NCBI GenBank assembly: GCA_038501625.1
Contig: JAZAYU010000256.1
Location: 186,001 to 250,000, forward strand
DNA length: 64,000 nt
DNA from: Corbicula japonica
Taxonomy: Eukaryota; Mollusca; Bivalvia; Venerida; Cyrenidae
Reading direction: 5' to 3'
In this document: positions 36,560 to 48,916 of the stretch, in pieces
Layout: each line of letters starts with the position of its first letter
Position numbering within the stretch: the stretch's first letter is position 1
Translations under genes and position numbers: made by a program
Notes under the pieces: model-generated
Told to the model about the DNA's origin: nothing
Databases searched by the model: none
The model's input: only the letters and a program-made list of their open reading frames with translations

Positions 36560-38480
36560 GTTTAGTTAAGATTAAATGATGAGCACGTATTCCACTATAA
36601 TGTATTAAAGACTTTAATAATCTGTTTGAATATAGATTCAAACGGCGCCGACTGTTAACGGACGACTTATATATCCAGTGATCGGGGGGGGGGGTGTAAA
36701 ATGTGAAAGTCGGTTGAACCTTTACCTTTACTGTTGTAATCTGACTTGTTTATTGATGCCATTGCCGGTTTTAATGCATTAAATCCTGATCTGAATTCAC
36801 AAAGCAAACCTGCATTGTATGTGCCCGTAATTTCCATTGGTTTCTAGACAAGGATTTTCGATTACGCTCAACAGAGTTTGATGCTCATAACTATACTTCT
36901 CAAAATTTGATATGGATCACTTAAAAGATTGCGTTTATTCCTTACATAAGGTTTAAACGATACAATATTTGCTGTGATTCTGAAAGTATGTTCATTTGAC
37001 ATCAGCTTTGTGCCAAAAAAAAGAGTAAGCCGTCTAACTTTTAAAGTGGGAACAGCGGTTGAAACTTGGTAGGGGCAATCATTCGGGATAAAACGGAAAG
37101 CGATCCCTATCAAATTTTGAGTAGTATATAATGTTTAGAACTTTTCATTTGCTAAGGGCGAGGACTGATTGCTATTGACCACTGAATATGTGTCATCACT
37201 CTTTCATCCAAGTCGTTATATAAACTTATAAAAACAAAACAGTTAGCCATATTGTTTCTGTTTTAAGAAACATTGTTTATAATTGTTATATATTTTTTCA
37301 AGAGTCTGTCATTTCATTTTATATTAATTGAAAAGATCTCTTTTTGATGCAAACTGAAAGCATCCCAGAAATCCTTTGTGGCGCGTCACGGGAAAAGGTA
37401 CCTTCGGACGGTTGACGTCAATCCTTGAAATGACGTTATAAAGTTGAGCAGACGACATTTATTATTATGCATTTCGCGGTAAAAATACCAAATACCATGT
37501 AACAAAATCACCTTTTAGTTATGGGACAATAATATATTATTGTAACTTCTTTCTAAATACACTGTATAGTAACAACTAAAATGTCACAAAATATGACCGA
37601 AGGTACTTTAACTTGGCGTGCGCCATTTTATGTGTGTCTATCAAACTATATGTACATGTATTTGTATAAGTGTACCGAACAAACATGAAAACTTACCAAT
37701 TTTAACATTCAAAAAAAATTTGTTAAGTGATGCTTTATTTTATCATTCATTTAATTTGTGATATGTGCACATATCTGAAAATTAGATAAAGCTGGAAAAT
37801 GGTCTTATTTTTTCACAGAGATCAGGGTAATCTCCTCTTTTCTAATTAATGATGAAATCGATAATTTTTAAAATTAAAGTCTTAGACAGGTTTTTCACTG
37901 TCAATTTAAGAAGCATATGGCATGTACAGAAGGAAAAAAACAATTTCTAAAGCCCACTGATGAAAAGAAATAAGACACAGTTACTTTAATATCCGTTTTT
38001 GCAAATTACCTCCTTAAGTTTTTAATTAAATAAAGAACAAAATCCAACGCTGAATTTTCCGCAACTACGTAATTTTTCTTCTTTCTTTTTTCAAACTGAT
38101 AGATAAACATATTGGTGATCAAATTCTTCCAGATATAAGCATTCACAGACATCATTAAAGTAATATTTAGGAGTTTTACATGTTAAATTTGTCAAGTTTT
38201 CACTTTGGCTCAGTATAAATGCTAATAATATAAAAATAGAAAAAAAAAACATCATTTACAGCAATGGCTCTGTACCCATGAACATAAAGAATTTTGATAA
38301 CTGTCTTAAGAATTTATTTTTAAGAACTTTAAATTGTTATAGCAATTAAAATTCTCTAAATATTGGCAATATGTCCTCTTAAATCGTATAAAAAACATCT
38401 CTAAATAAAAAAAGACTATTAACATGATATCTACATCGATCTATATGCTTGGTGATTAATCCATCTCAAGTTACAGGTCT
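36560..38480. other. Non-coding DNA downstream of the cyclase gene
   Basis: A run of ten G lies near 36685. At 37381-37480 lies the second copy of the segment found in the intron 1 MITE (gcgcgtcacgggaaaaggta onward), in the same orientation. No gene was recognised. Confidence 0.5.
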
Positions 38481-38484
38481 GTTA

Positions 38485-38962
38485 CACTGTTAAAAATTCC
38501 CGTTAAATATACGGTATTTCGGTAACGGGACGTAACCGTTTCGACTAAATGTTGTACAAATACAGTTCGGCACCGTTTTTTTTATTCGGAGCCTTTCGGT
38601 TAACATCCTGTCGAGCACATTGGCGCATTTTGCAAAAAAAACACGGTTTCTTTGGAAAATTTAAAGGTTTTAAGCTGTTTGTGCACAGATTAAGTTGTGG
38701 TATTGTAAGCTTAATTGTTTTTCAAATTGTATACTCCCTTAGCCAGTCAATGCTATAGGCTAAGGTCGTATTATAACGATGTTTTGAAATTTACCCCACC
38801 CACCATCTTTCACCATTACTTACGGTCAGCCAGTAAAAAATACACTCTCCAGTTTTATTTAACGGGAAGACCGTAACTGTCAGCCCGTATAATTAACGGG
38901 ACTGTCCTGGTAACCAGCTGCCAGGACTTTCCCGTAAAATTTAACGGGAAATTTTTACAGTG
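38485..38962. mobile_element. Tc1/mariner-type MITE, 478 bp
   Basis: Ends cactgttaaaaattcccgtt and its approximate complement aacgggaaatttttacagtg are flanked by TA on each side (38483-38484 and 38963-38964). It has no transposase, only short hydrophobic frames inside. The TA duplication and CACTG/CAGTG ends fit the mariner group. Confidence 0.75.
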
Positions 38963-38974
38963 TATCTGTTTGGC

Positions 38975-39155
38975 AGGAGTTTAAGGTTTCATGAAGTTTT
39001 CTAGGGAAAATCTAGAAAAAGATCCCTGCCATCTTTATCTTGTTAAATTTAACTCTAAGTGATGCAGGTGATTAGGGTTTTATGAAGTATTCTAAGGAAA
39101 ATCTTGAAAAAGATCCCTGCCATCTTTATCTTGTCATTTTAACTCTTTGTCATCT
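38975..39155. repeat. Tandem duplication, two units of about 90 bp
   Basis: The phrase gaaaaagatccctgccatct occurs at about 39014 and about 39107, each preceded by a tctagggaaaatct-like stretch and followed by ttatcttgt. It is a simple direct duplication with about 90% identity. The following stretch, 39160-40220, shows no gene. Confidence 0.7.
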
Positions 39156-40227
39156 GGACTTAGTAAGGTCACCTACCAATTCAACTTGAATGACATTGGC
39201 TACTTAAACTTGAGTTTAATTGCTTCTACATGGACTATTGTGGAGCAGATAGGTTATATAGATTATTTTCTTAGGCAAATTGTAGGAGTAAGGTGGCAAC
39301 GTAAAGTTGGTGCACCTTAAACCTTTTTTAACACTGGTCGTTCCAAGTCAAAAGGCTCTCAATCTACTTTTCGGAGAGCTGTGTTTACAAAATAATCCTA
39401 ATATGTCTTTTTTATTTTATTTAAAAAATAAAAAAAACTTTCCTGGATCTCAACCCTTCTATAATTGAAAATGGATTTGTTTTCACTAACATTTATTTCA
39501 ATGAAGATTATTTTGATTAAAGTAATGTAAACTTTTGATTTTTGAGTTGGTTATATCTACATATTATCACAGATTGCTTTTCTAGAAAGTGTACATTGTA
39601 AGAATGTTAAAGATTTTAATGGAAGAAACTCTTGCAACAAGGTTTAAACTTTCGATACAGGGGTATCGTAACTACAAATTAAGATAAAAATCATAATTTA
39701 TATATAATAAAATACACAACAAGTGTATTCTGTGATTTTGCAGCATCACATAATATTATTTTCATTCTTGACGAGTCTTCTCGCAATGAACTTAATTGCA
39801 GGCACATCAGCATCACAGTTGCTAACGACTGATATTTGATGTAATTAACAGACAATTGGGCTCAAATTGACCCTCAGTCGTGACTCCTCTTCCCAGAAAA
39901 AAATAATTACTTCACAGATAACATTAACTACATAGATAGACAATTGATATCTTACTTGCGTCCGTTAGAATAAGCAGATCCTAATTATTAACTGCAGTGC
40001 TGTCGGCCTGTAAAGTTTGAGTCTAAGTGGTTCTTCTTCAGGAATTTGTTTTACTAACTGACGTATAGTATATTCTATATCCGCTGACCAGACGTATATT
40101 AAGGCTGCCCTGGGACTATGTCGTAAATGCAATTGTTTTATCAGTTCTTAGACCGTTCGGGTTAAAAATATTGTGCGATTACATAGAAGAAAATACGGAC
40201 AGCAAATATTCTGACTGAGGAACAGTC

Positions 40228-41367
40228 ATGTCAAAAGTCGGGTAAGCTGATATGTTTTCTGTTTTATTTTCTCTTTTTAAGAAGTTTTAGTAAATGTGTA
40301 AATAAAATAGAACTTACAGCGCTATCTTCAATTACGACCTCGACGCCCGTCGAGGAAGACACGTATGAGTGTTAATTGAACTCTCAAAAATCTTCGTTGT
40401 TTTTTTTAATATTTCAGGCTTTTTGTTTGGGTAGTTTTTTATAGCTGTGAGTACTGTTAATTATATGCTTCCTGGTTCGGTGGCATTCGAAGTTCCTTTT
40501 CATCTTTTAAACGGATTGAATATGTAAATCATCAATACCTTTTCACATATTTCAGACGTGATTTTAAACCAGATGGGAAAAGAGGGAGTTCGTTGACAGA
40601 CGTATCTTTAGCACTGAGCATGATGGCGTCACCTTACGGTTTCGCCAGCGCCCCGGCAGTGGGATGTGGTGAGTTTTTGTTGTATTTATTGTTAGCATTA
40701 TGTGACGATAACAAAATATGTAAAGAATGGCATTAAATTTGGCGAAGAGTTGAATATATTACTCACGTGGGCATTTACAATAATGTTTGGTGTTGTTTAG
40801 TTTTTGTGTGTAAGGTTGTAAGTAAATTTTAGGAATTTTTTAGATCTAGCTATTTTTTTTTTACTCTTCTAACATTTCGTAACGTATGTCAAATAAAAAA
40901 TACATTCATGACATTCATTTGTGCAAATATTTCTTAAACTGCATTTTGCCTTAAACAAGGATTTTGATTCGTCTTTTTCTTTTTTATCGATAGAGCAATT
41001 ACAACTGTAGACGCCTCTTAATGTAGCATCGATACATGTATAAATGGCTCATAAACATTTAATGGTCCGTGTATATTTATTGATATATTTTATGTAACAT
41101 TTATTTTCTTTACTGTTTTACACATTTATAAATTAAATATAATAATATTACCCCTACTGGGAAACGAACCATACTAGCCATATGGTAAGGTGATACCATT
41201 GTTTTACAGGTCGTTTATTCAGGGCGGATTTTCTTAGTTCCAAGGGGAAATGGCTACATTTGGGAAAACTGCTCACTGTGATGTTTATACCAATTCTCGG
41301 AGGATGGGCCTTCACAATGTATTCTTTGGCAGATAATGTCATGCAAAAGGATGCGACTGTGGAGGTA
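40228..41367 (+). CDS. Paralogous NIT guanylate cyclase, first three exons only
   Basis: Exons 40228-40241 (MSKV), 40556-40668 and 41210-41367 have the same intron positions and phases (2, 1, 0) as exons 1-3 of the cyclase gene at 25106. Exon 3 has the identical length, 158 bp. Exon 2 ends GFASAPAVGC, against [10 protein letters not shown] in the first gene. Exon 3 encodes [20 protein letters not shown] and the same [16 protein letters not shown] membrane helix, ending DATVEV before a perfect gtaagt donor. All 95 codons are open. No counterpart of the NIT or cyclase exons follows: the next coding DNA (41822 onward) is a cadherin gene on the other strand. It is either a truncated duplicate, a gene continuing across a very large intron beyond the window, or an assembly join. 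Confidence 0.78.
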
Positions 41368-41581
41368 GTAAGTAATACTCATTTGAAAGAAACGATTTTG
41401 ACGAAACTTGGCCAAAAGTATTGTAATTTTTTTTTCGCCGGGGATATAGTAATGGTATGCATAGTGCGTACTGCTCTGCATTAACAACAAAGAGATTATA
41501 AAAACGTATGGGTGTTAGTTGTTCTTCAAAATATTGTGACATTGTTTGAACAACAATCACATTAAACTATTGTGGTGTCAT

Positions 41582-41587
41582 TTTATT
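41582..41587 (-). promoter_or_regulatory. Possible polyadenylation signal for the cadherin fragment
   Basis: The minus strand reads AATAAA about 230 bases after the TGA that follows the last cadherin exon. It lies in an atttcgcgtatttcgcgct repeat also seen at about 11970 and 32970, so it may be chance. Confidence 0.2.
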
Positions 41588-41817
41588 TCGCATGGGTTTA
41601 AATTTCGCGTATTTCGCGCTAGGCAAATGCCCGAATTAAAGCCCCCACGAATTTACGCCATGTACTTGTAATAATATTGAAAAATAAAACTGCGCGAACT
41701 AATATGGCTTATGGACAAGACTTTTGTCCTTAGCATATGTACCCTTATAGTATATAATCATTAAGAAAGCTTAAACTTAGAAGTTCTGTTCTGACAATTT
41801 GTAAGCATATAGTTTAC

Positions 41818-44800
41818 TCACAGCGAAGTCAATAAGTTTGTAACGTTGGTAGTGTAAACTGATTTCTTCAACATCACAGCTCCTGATACACTGTCAATCA
41901 TGAAATACTCAATGTCAATCGGATCACCTCTGATCTCATAGCCTACAACATTGTGTGGAGCCTGAAACACAACAGTTAAGTGATGAATTTTTTTTATTGT
42001 GGTATGTCTCTGATGCTATAGTTTGGTAGAAAATTTAGATGTAATCTGTGCCCAAGGTTATAAAACTGACCTTGGAAACCAGTCTCAAATCTCAAGCATC
42101 TGATTGGCTGAAATGGCGACTGGTCGCCATTTCAGCCAATCAGATGCTTGAGATTTGAGACTGGTTTCCAAACTCAGGTTTATAACCTTCAGCTCAGATT
42201 GAGCTTAATGCTTCAGACTGCTGATATTTCACTGAATCATACTTGTATCAAATATCAAAGTTTCTGGCCTCCAAAGTTGTAGAACCCAAGCTGAAACAAA
42301 CTCTCCCAGTTGTAGATGTGCACAGGAAGGCCTCATCAACATAGGGATATTTATAAACTGGAAATGTTAGCTATCTGAAGTCTTGTTACCCACTGACTAA
42401 TCAAAGTAGTAATAATTCAATGTTAATTGGAAAGTATTACTTGCCGTATAACCCTTCATTCCACACATATGCCTTTCAACATGCTTGTGACCAGTGTAAA
42501 GATCAATGATTACATTTGTACTATCTGACCAGGAACTGCAATCTGTAATGGCCATCTCTTTGGGTCAGAAACAACCCCATGAATCTAAAAGCAAACAGTG
42601 TAGTTCCTGATCAGATGGCATGGATTGGGATAACAGCCATATCCCATGGAGTAAAGGGTTAACTGAGTAGAGTCAACATGAACCATCACTTACAGTAGTG
42701 TCCTGGTCAGTTGCAGTGATGTACAGAATGGGTACTCCGACAGCTTGTGTGTTGAGGATTGTTGAGCTGTACTGCTGTGGAGTGAACACTGGGGGGAAAC
42801 AGATTGCGGTTAACATACACCACCACCACTGAGTTGTCTGACAGTCGTGGGTTTCCTCCATCTTGAACTCTTACTCTTACCTAAATAGAGAAGATTAACC
42901 TTCCTAAAAATGAACATTTAAAGATTGGTAAACAATACATTATACAGTTATTTCATATGTGATTTGGGAACAGTCAGAATGTTGGCCCGAGGTGGAGGGG
43001 ATAGTGTTTTGAACTGTTGCCCGAGGCCATCGGCCGAGGGCAACAGTTCAAAACACTATCCCCGACACTGAGGGACAACTGTTTGAATGTTTCCAAATCA
43101 AATATGAAATAACTATTTTATTACCTGATCAATTACTGTTTTAACAGTACTTACAGATAAAAAAGGAACAAGGTAATAATTTTGCAAAAAATTTTATTTC
43201 AAATTTTTTAATTTAACAATCTTGTAAAACTTAAGGAAACTGTCATTTTCCTGACAAAATTTTAATTTGTTTAAATACTTCACGTTTTATTTATGGAGAA
43301 ATAAGCATTGGAGTCTATTTGTTTCTTTACTATACCACATGACGTCATGACGTCACAGCACACGAGGGAAACAGTCGAAACTATTGACCGGTCAACAGTT
43401 CGCAAACATGGACCTTTTAGAATTTCAGAAAACAGTCAAAACTACCAAATCACATTTATATAAGGTATCAGGTAATAATATACAGTTATTTCATATGTGA
43501 TTTGGGAACAGTCAAAATGTTGGCCCGAGGAGGAATGGATAGTGTTTTGAACTGTTGCCCGAGGCCATCGGCCGAGGGCAACAGTTCAAAATACTATCCC
43601 CGACACCGAGGGGCAACTGTTTGACTGTACCCAAATCACATATGAAATAACTGTTTTATTACCTGATCAATAACTATTTTAACAGTACTTACAGATAAAA
43701 CAAGGAACACGAAAATAATTTTGCAAATATGTTTTTAATTAAACTTTTTAAATTTAACAATCTTGTAACTGTGTCAAACACCCAACATTTTGTATGTCAG
43801 TAGGTTTTCATATTGTTTTTCTCTTATATTTTATAATAACAAGAGTGCCAGACTGACACAAAATACGCCCTTCAAAATGCTGATCATCAAAGTTGCGTAA
43901 CGATCCAATGAAAATTATTTGACTTGGAGAGCAGATACCGCTAATTCAGTTTTTGGACAATTCAAGGGCCATAATTCAGGAGTGCATGGGGGGGATTTGG
44001 CTGGTTATAGAACTTGGTCGAGATATTATGCCCACCAACATATTCACCAAGTTTGATTAAGACAGGATGAAAACTCTTTAACTTAGAGAGCGGAAACAGT
44101 AATTTTGGACAATTCAAGGGCCATAATTCATGAGTGCTTGGGGGGATTTGGCTGGTTATAGAACTTGGTCGAGATATTATGCCCACCAACATATTCACCA
44201 AGTTTGATAAAGACCGGATGAAAACTCTTTGACTTAGAGAGCGGAAACGCTGTGGACGCCGCCCACCCACCCGCCGCAGGTGTTCCCATAATACGTCCCT
44301 TTTTTAAAAAGGGCGTATAAAAAAACTTAAGGAAACCGTCATTTTGCTGACAAAATTTTTAAAAATTTGTTTAAATACTTCACCACGTTTTATTTATGGA
44401 GAAAAAAGCATTGGAGTCAATTTGAATGTTTCTTTACTGTTCCACATGACGTCAGAGCACACGCGGGAAACAGTTGAAACTATTGACTGGTCAACAGTTC
44501 GCAAACATGGACTTTTTTAGAATTTCAGAAAACAGTCAAAACTTCACAATTGCATTTATATAAGGTATCAGGTAATAATATGAAATATCCTCAAACGTAA
44601 TGAACTGATAATATGATGCCAATTCCATCGTTTAAAAGCTTGATGCCAACTATTTTACCTTTAATTAAAGCTGCCCATGTGAAAGAATTATTGAATTTAT
44701 TTATAATGCCATACAGCAGTAAGTACATAAAAAAGAGCACACAAAATGCATACATAGTAGACGGATGTGGTATCGGAGGAGATTGAAGCTCTGAGGGAAA

Positions 44801-47800
44801 CTATTCCGTTAACAGGTCCGACACTGAAGAATGTTGGTGCCGAGTCATCTCCGATAATGTCATACTCTAGACTGTTAAATGGAGCCTGAAAAACAAATAT
44901 CAGTCTTAATACACAAACCAAGCATAACCTTCAATTTCTAAGGTGTCCATTTCTGACAATGATCATAACTGTGATTTAAACTTCATTAACCAAAATATAC
45001 ATATGCAAGTCAATCAAAACCTTGTGTAGCAGAATGCTTTTGAATTGTTAGAGTTACAAAAGAATATGCCGGTGAAAGAAACCAGTTCACACCAATTATA
45101 TCCGAATTCCAACTGTCACTTGTGCCCAGCCCTGAATGAAACCTTTGCACTTTTCAACAGCACTCCCATAAAGAATATTTAAACATTGAGAATATTTCTT
45201 ACATATGATGAACAAAACTTGAATGTTGTGTTCTGAGGAACACATGTGTCGCCTGCATGGAAAAAGTTGAAACGTGGGCCTATGTTTAATCATATATAAT
45301 AAATATTTTATTTAAGTTGATTTCAATACTACATCACAGAACACATGTGTCATCTAAATTGCATTTAAAAAGGGAATAACTAAAATAATGGTGAAACCTG
45401 AGTTATCATCTTCAAAAATTGGTTTGTAAATGCAGATGAGTTATTCAAAGTATTATGTGAATTGAACAAGTACTTTCCATTTTACAGGCTACACTAAGTT
45501 TCGTGTGAAAGTTGCATTTGAAAGGGACATAACTCATAAAATATTGAAACTGGAGTTATCATTCTTGTTGTCACAGATGGCATTGTTCATGCTGATGATA
45601 TGTTCCAAGTATGAAGTGAATAGGACAGGTACTTTCAAAGTTAAAGTCAACATTAAGTTAAATGTTAAAGTTGCATTTGAAAGGGGCATAACTAAAAGAA
45701 TTTGAAACTGGAGTTATCATTCTTGTCGTCACAGATGGCATTGTTCGTGCTGATAATATATTCCAAGTACAAAGTGAATAGGACAAGTACTTTCAAAGTT
45801 ATAGGCAACATTAAGTTTCAGGTTAAAGTTGCATTTGAAAGGGGCATAACTCAAAAAATTTTGAAACTTGATTTATCATTCTTGTCGTCACAAATGGCAT
45901 TGTTCATGCAGATGATATATTACAAGTATGAAGTGAATAGGACAAGTACTTTATAGGCAACATTAAGTTTCAGGTTAAAGTTGGGGGACTACCGGACGAC
46001 GGCATCGACGACAACGCCACCGCCGGACAATAGGATCCCTATGTGTTTACCTGCTATCGCAGGCGACACAAAAACATGCTATGAAAACTAATCAGAAACC
46101 TGGATATCGGCATCTGTGGCTGTGACCCTGTAAACACTGGTGCCAATGCCTGAGTTCAGGTTGATAGTGGTTGTGTATGGTTCACTCTGGAACACTGGAG
46201 GAGCCTGGTTCCTGAGGATGTTTACTATCAACAAGGCATCTGCTGATCGGAATGGGGAACCGTTGTCCCTGGCAACCAGTGATACCTGTAAGTATAGTAG
46301 TGGAAACACTTCCTTAATATAACGGAATGAGTTTTATTTCCAGTTTAAGAAAACAGATAATAGTGGGGGCATAATATGACTGACTAAGTAAAGTTTAATT
46401 GCCATAGATGCCTGGACCCAAGGTTATAAAACTGAGCATGGAAACCAGTCTCAAATCTCAAACATCTGATTGGCTGAAATGGCAACCAGTCGCCATTTCT
46501 GCCAATCAGATGCTTGAGATTTGAGACTGGTTTCCATGCTCAGTTTTATAACCTTCAACCCTAGACAAATTAGATATCTATACATGCAATGTATATATAT
46601 ATATATATACTGGTGTACAAAAGAAACAATACCACTTGTTTGCAAGGGCATGCAATAAAACCAAATGCTATAGAACATTTGGATTGGTCTAATTCATTCG
46701 AGAGACCTTGTAACAGCATTATGCATGTGAACAAAAATCAATTCTATCAATCCTGTACAAGCATAGACAGAATTTAAAGATGGGTCGAGTCTTAAAGAAA
46801 CATTTTATTGAAAGTTTGGTATTGTTCTTTTGGACACTAGTGTATGTAAATATGCTTTAAATCAGCCTTGAAAACATAAAATTTCTTGATAAGGCATGGG
46901 AATGATCTGGCCTCAGTTTATGCAACTCGTGGACAGCAGTAAAAATGTAAGTTTTGTTTGTAACTTCTAGTATGGTCTTTCAGTGAGCATGAAATCATGC
47001 CCAATTGACTGCCGGTTAAATGATCTGACAAATGATTAAAAAAAAAATAAATTGGAAGTGAAGTGAACGAGACTTTAGAAATAGTACAGATGAGCACAAA
47101 CCAGTCTATCATGTTTACAGGACCAACATGATCTTATTTTGTTTGAAATTGCCTATCCAGTAACACAGGCTCTACTTACATTGTACTGAGTAACAGAAAC
47201 ACCGACAATGCTGGTACGCAGGTAAATCTGTCCGTTGGTGGGTTCAGCATAGAACAGGTTGCGATTCAGCGATGTAGCAGATATGGAGTAGGTCACAACA
47301 TTGTTGGGAGCCTGCCAATTATCAAGGAAACCATGAGTGATTATGCAACATAACTGGGTACATAAAAAGAATTTATTGATAAATGATCCCTATTAAGAAC
47401 CAATTCCTTTATCATGACTTAGTCTGACTACAGTTTGACTACATTCCAAACAATCTCTCCTCATCCCCAGAAAAGAAACCAAGCGCAACAAAAATGTTAC
47501 CATGACTATTTAAAATAGTTATCTAAGAAGTGCTTAAATGTTTTTAAGATGGTAACTTGGATCCATATAAACAGAGGTGCCTTCAAAAAATTGTCATTTA
47601 ATAAGGCCAAGATGATACCTGTCTATCATTGTCTGTAGCTGTTACAGCGTAGACCGGTTGACCAACATCATGAGTCTCGAGGATCATAACCTGGTACAAG
47701 TTGGTTGGTATCCAAACTGGTGGGAACTCGTTATGATTTACATACACTGTCAATACCTCATCTCGTACACAAGGGATATAGCCTCCATCAGTTGCTCTTA

Positions 47801-48654
47801 CACATAACTAAAAGCAGCGATAATACAATAGGCTTGTTGGACAGTGCGGATTAGTATATGCGTCATTGAGACATTTAGAGCGGCGTCATGTTACTATTAC
47901 CCGCCATGTTTTGTACATGTTTATTATGTAATGTTAAAGCAGAAAACTGGAACAAAGCTTGTAATTTCACATTTCATTCCAAAACATTCACTGCTGTGAC
48001 CAGGATGTTGTTAATAAATTAAATTATTGTATGATTTCTAACAGACTCAAAATACCTTTCACCACTGATGTACCGGCTGATCTGGATCTACACTGTTTGC
48101 CCATGCAATAAAGGTGCGTCTATGGAGGAAAGGGTTAAATATCAACACCCAAGTCAGTGTTCAGTCTGCTAGAACCAGTCTAGTATATTAAGAATTTATC
48201 AACAAGACAATTTCTGTAGGGAAATGCAAAATAACAGAAAATACTCTTACTCTATATACACTGGCAGAGTCGGCTATAAGACCATTGGTTGACATATACA
48301 CGTGACCCAAGGTGGGATCAATTCTGAACAATACAGGTACATTGTCATCTCCAACCAAACTGTAGGTTATTGTGCTGAAACGACCCTGAAACAAATAAAA
48401 TCTCAGAATATGTCCCATAGAAGAACTTGTGAAATTTTAATCAACCAGCTTTCCTAAACACTTACAGCAACATCGGCATCAACAGCAGACACACTGAAGA
48501 ATCGAATATTGGGGCTCTGTGACTGGGAGATGTTGAAGGTCGGCAGGTTGTTGAACACAGGGCAGTTCCGGTTCCTGATCTCAGTAATCCTCACTGTAGC
48601 TTGATTGGCACTTGTTCTTTGTGGGGTACCAAGGTCATAGGCACTCACAAATAT
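41818..48654 (-). CDS. Cadherin-repeat protein, internal to 3' exons (four repeats, partial)
   Basis: Eight exons alternate between two types. Type a (62-63 codons; end of one repeat and start of the next): 48466-48654, 47619-47807, 46100-46285, 42694-42880. Type b (44-47 codons; middle of a repeat): 48251-48385, 47180-47311, 44754-44885, 41822-41961. Except for the last, all are phase 0 with GT-AG borders. Type a exons show the cadherin signature: A-x-D-x-G (VSLVARDNGSP), a C-terminal strand, P-P-V-F, then VTATDxD. The DxD calcium residues are present in all, but LDRE and NDN motifs are not (for example RNQAPPVF). Such proteins are cell-surface adhesion molecules. Signal peptide, membrane helix and 5' exons are not in view. 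The last type b exon runs past its expected donor into TGA at 41818, and 42694-42880 is frameshifted, so this copy may be non-functional at its 3' end. Confidence 0.8.
42048..42193. mobile_element. Palindromic MITE, copy 4
   Basis: An almost perfect hairpin in a cadherin-gene intron: tgcccaaggttataaaactg to tggcgactggtcgccatttc at the centre, ending ttataaccttcagc. The arms differ at very few positions, suggesting recent arrival or conversion between arms. Confidence 0.8.
42694..42880 (-). CDS. Cadherin exon with a one-base insertion (frameshift)
   Basis: This exon is 187 bp where its siblings are 186 or 189. The first half reads VRVRVQDGGNPRLSDNS and on to YVNRNLFPP. The second half, one base out of frame, reads VFTPQQYSSTILNTQAVG and on to YITATDQDTT. 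The break falls exactly in a run of six C (six G on the plus strand, 42791-42796). Five would restore the family length and pattern. It may be a real inactivating mutation or a homopolymer sequencing error; the sequence alone cannot tell. Confidence 0.82.
42945..43480. repeat. Direct duplication, first copy (about 537 bp) with internal hairpin
   Basis: It starts tacagttatttcatatgtga and repeats from 43483. Each copy holds a perfect hairpin (atagtgttttgaactgttgc / gcaacagttcaaaacactat) with a ggccatcggcc centre. The unit lies in the intron between cadherin exons 44754-44885 and 42694-42880. Confidence 0.85.
43483..44590. repeat. Direct duplication, second copy, split by a 555-bp insert
   Basis: It matches 42945-43480 up to taacaatcttgtaa (about 43768) and again from aacttaaggaaac (about 44322). 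The insert between carries two 140-bp units (gggccataattca and caccaagtttgat words) and complementary ends (acgcccttcaaa and aaagggcgta). The insertion came after the duplication. Confidence 0.8.
45330..46080. repeat. Array of about four 160-bp units, family shared with 57130-57500
   Basis: Repeated words are gttgcatttgaaaggg, ttatcattcttgtcgtcaca and gaataggacaagtactttca. The array is bounded by acacatgtgtcatctaaatt on the left and a gggggactaccgga...gcaggcgacac end on the right. A shorter copy with the same boundary words lies at 57130-57500. Open frames inside (45505-45956) are repeat-derived. Confidence 0.8.
46414..46563. mobile_element. Palindromic MITE, copy 5
   Basis: A hairpin with the same arms as the other copies (cccaaggttataaaactgag to ctcagttttataaccttcaa) in the intron upstream of cadherin exon 46100-46285. 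Confidence 0.8.
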
Positions 48655-48916
48655 CTATAACCAAAATAAAATGTTCTTTAATATTGTAAGTTGCACGTTT
48701 AGCATTATGGACCTATTTACCATAGGCTGCAAGACAGTACTTTCGTACCACCCTCAAAAACATTTATTTTTGTATAGAATCATATTAATGTTAATAAACT
48801 TTAAAAACATTAAAACATTAGAATAGTTAACATTGTCACAACATTAAACAAGACTTTGTAAATTTCCAGCACTTACGAATGAAGTTAAGTCAAATCATTA
48901 AAAACTTAGATAATAT

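Noticed and set aside
45505..45956. Plus-strand frames of 66 and 84 codons
   Set aside because: They follow the 160-bp repeat units, lie in a cadherin intron and repeat each other.
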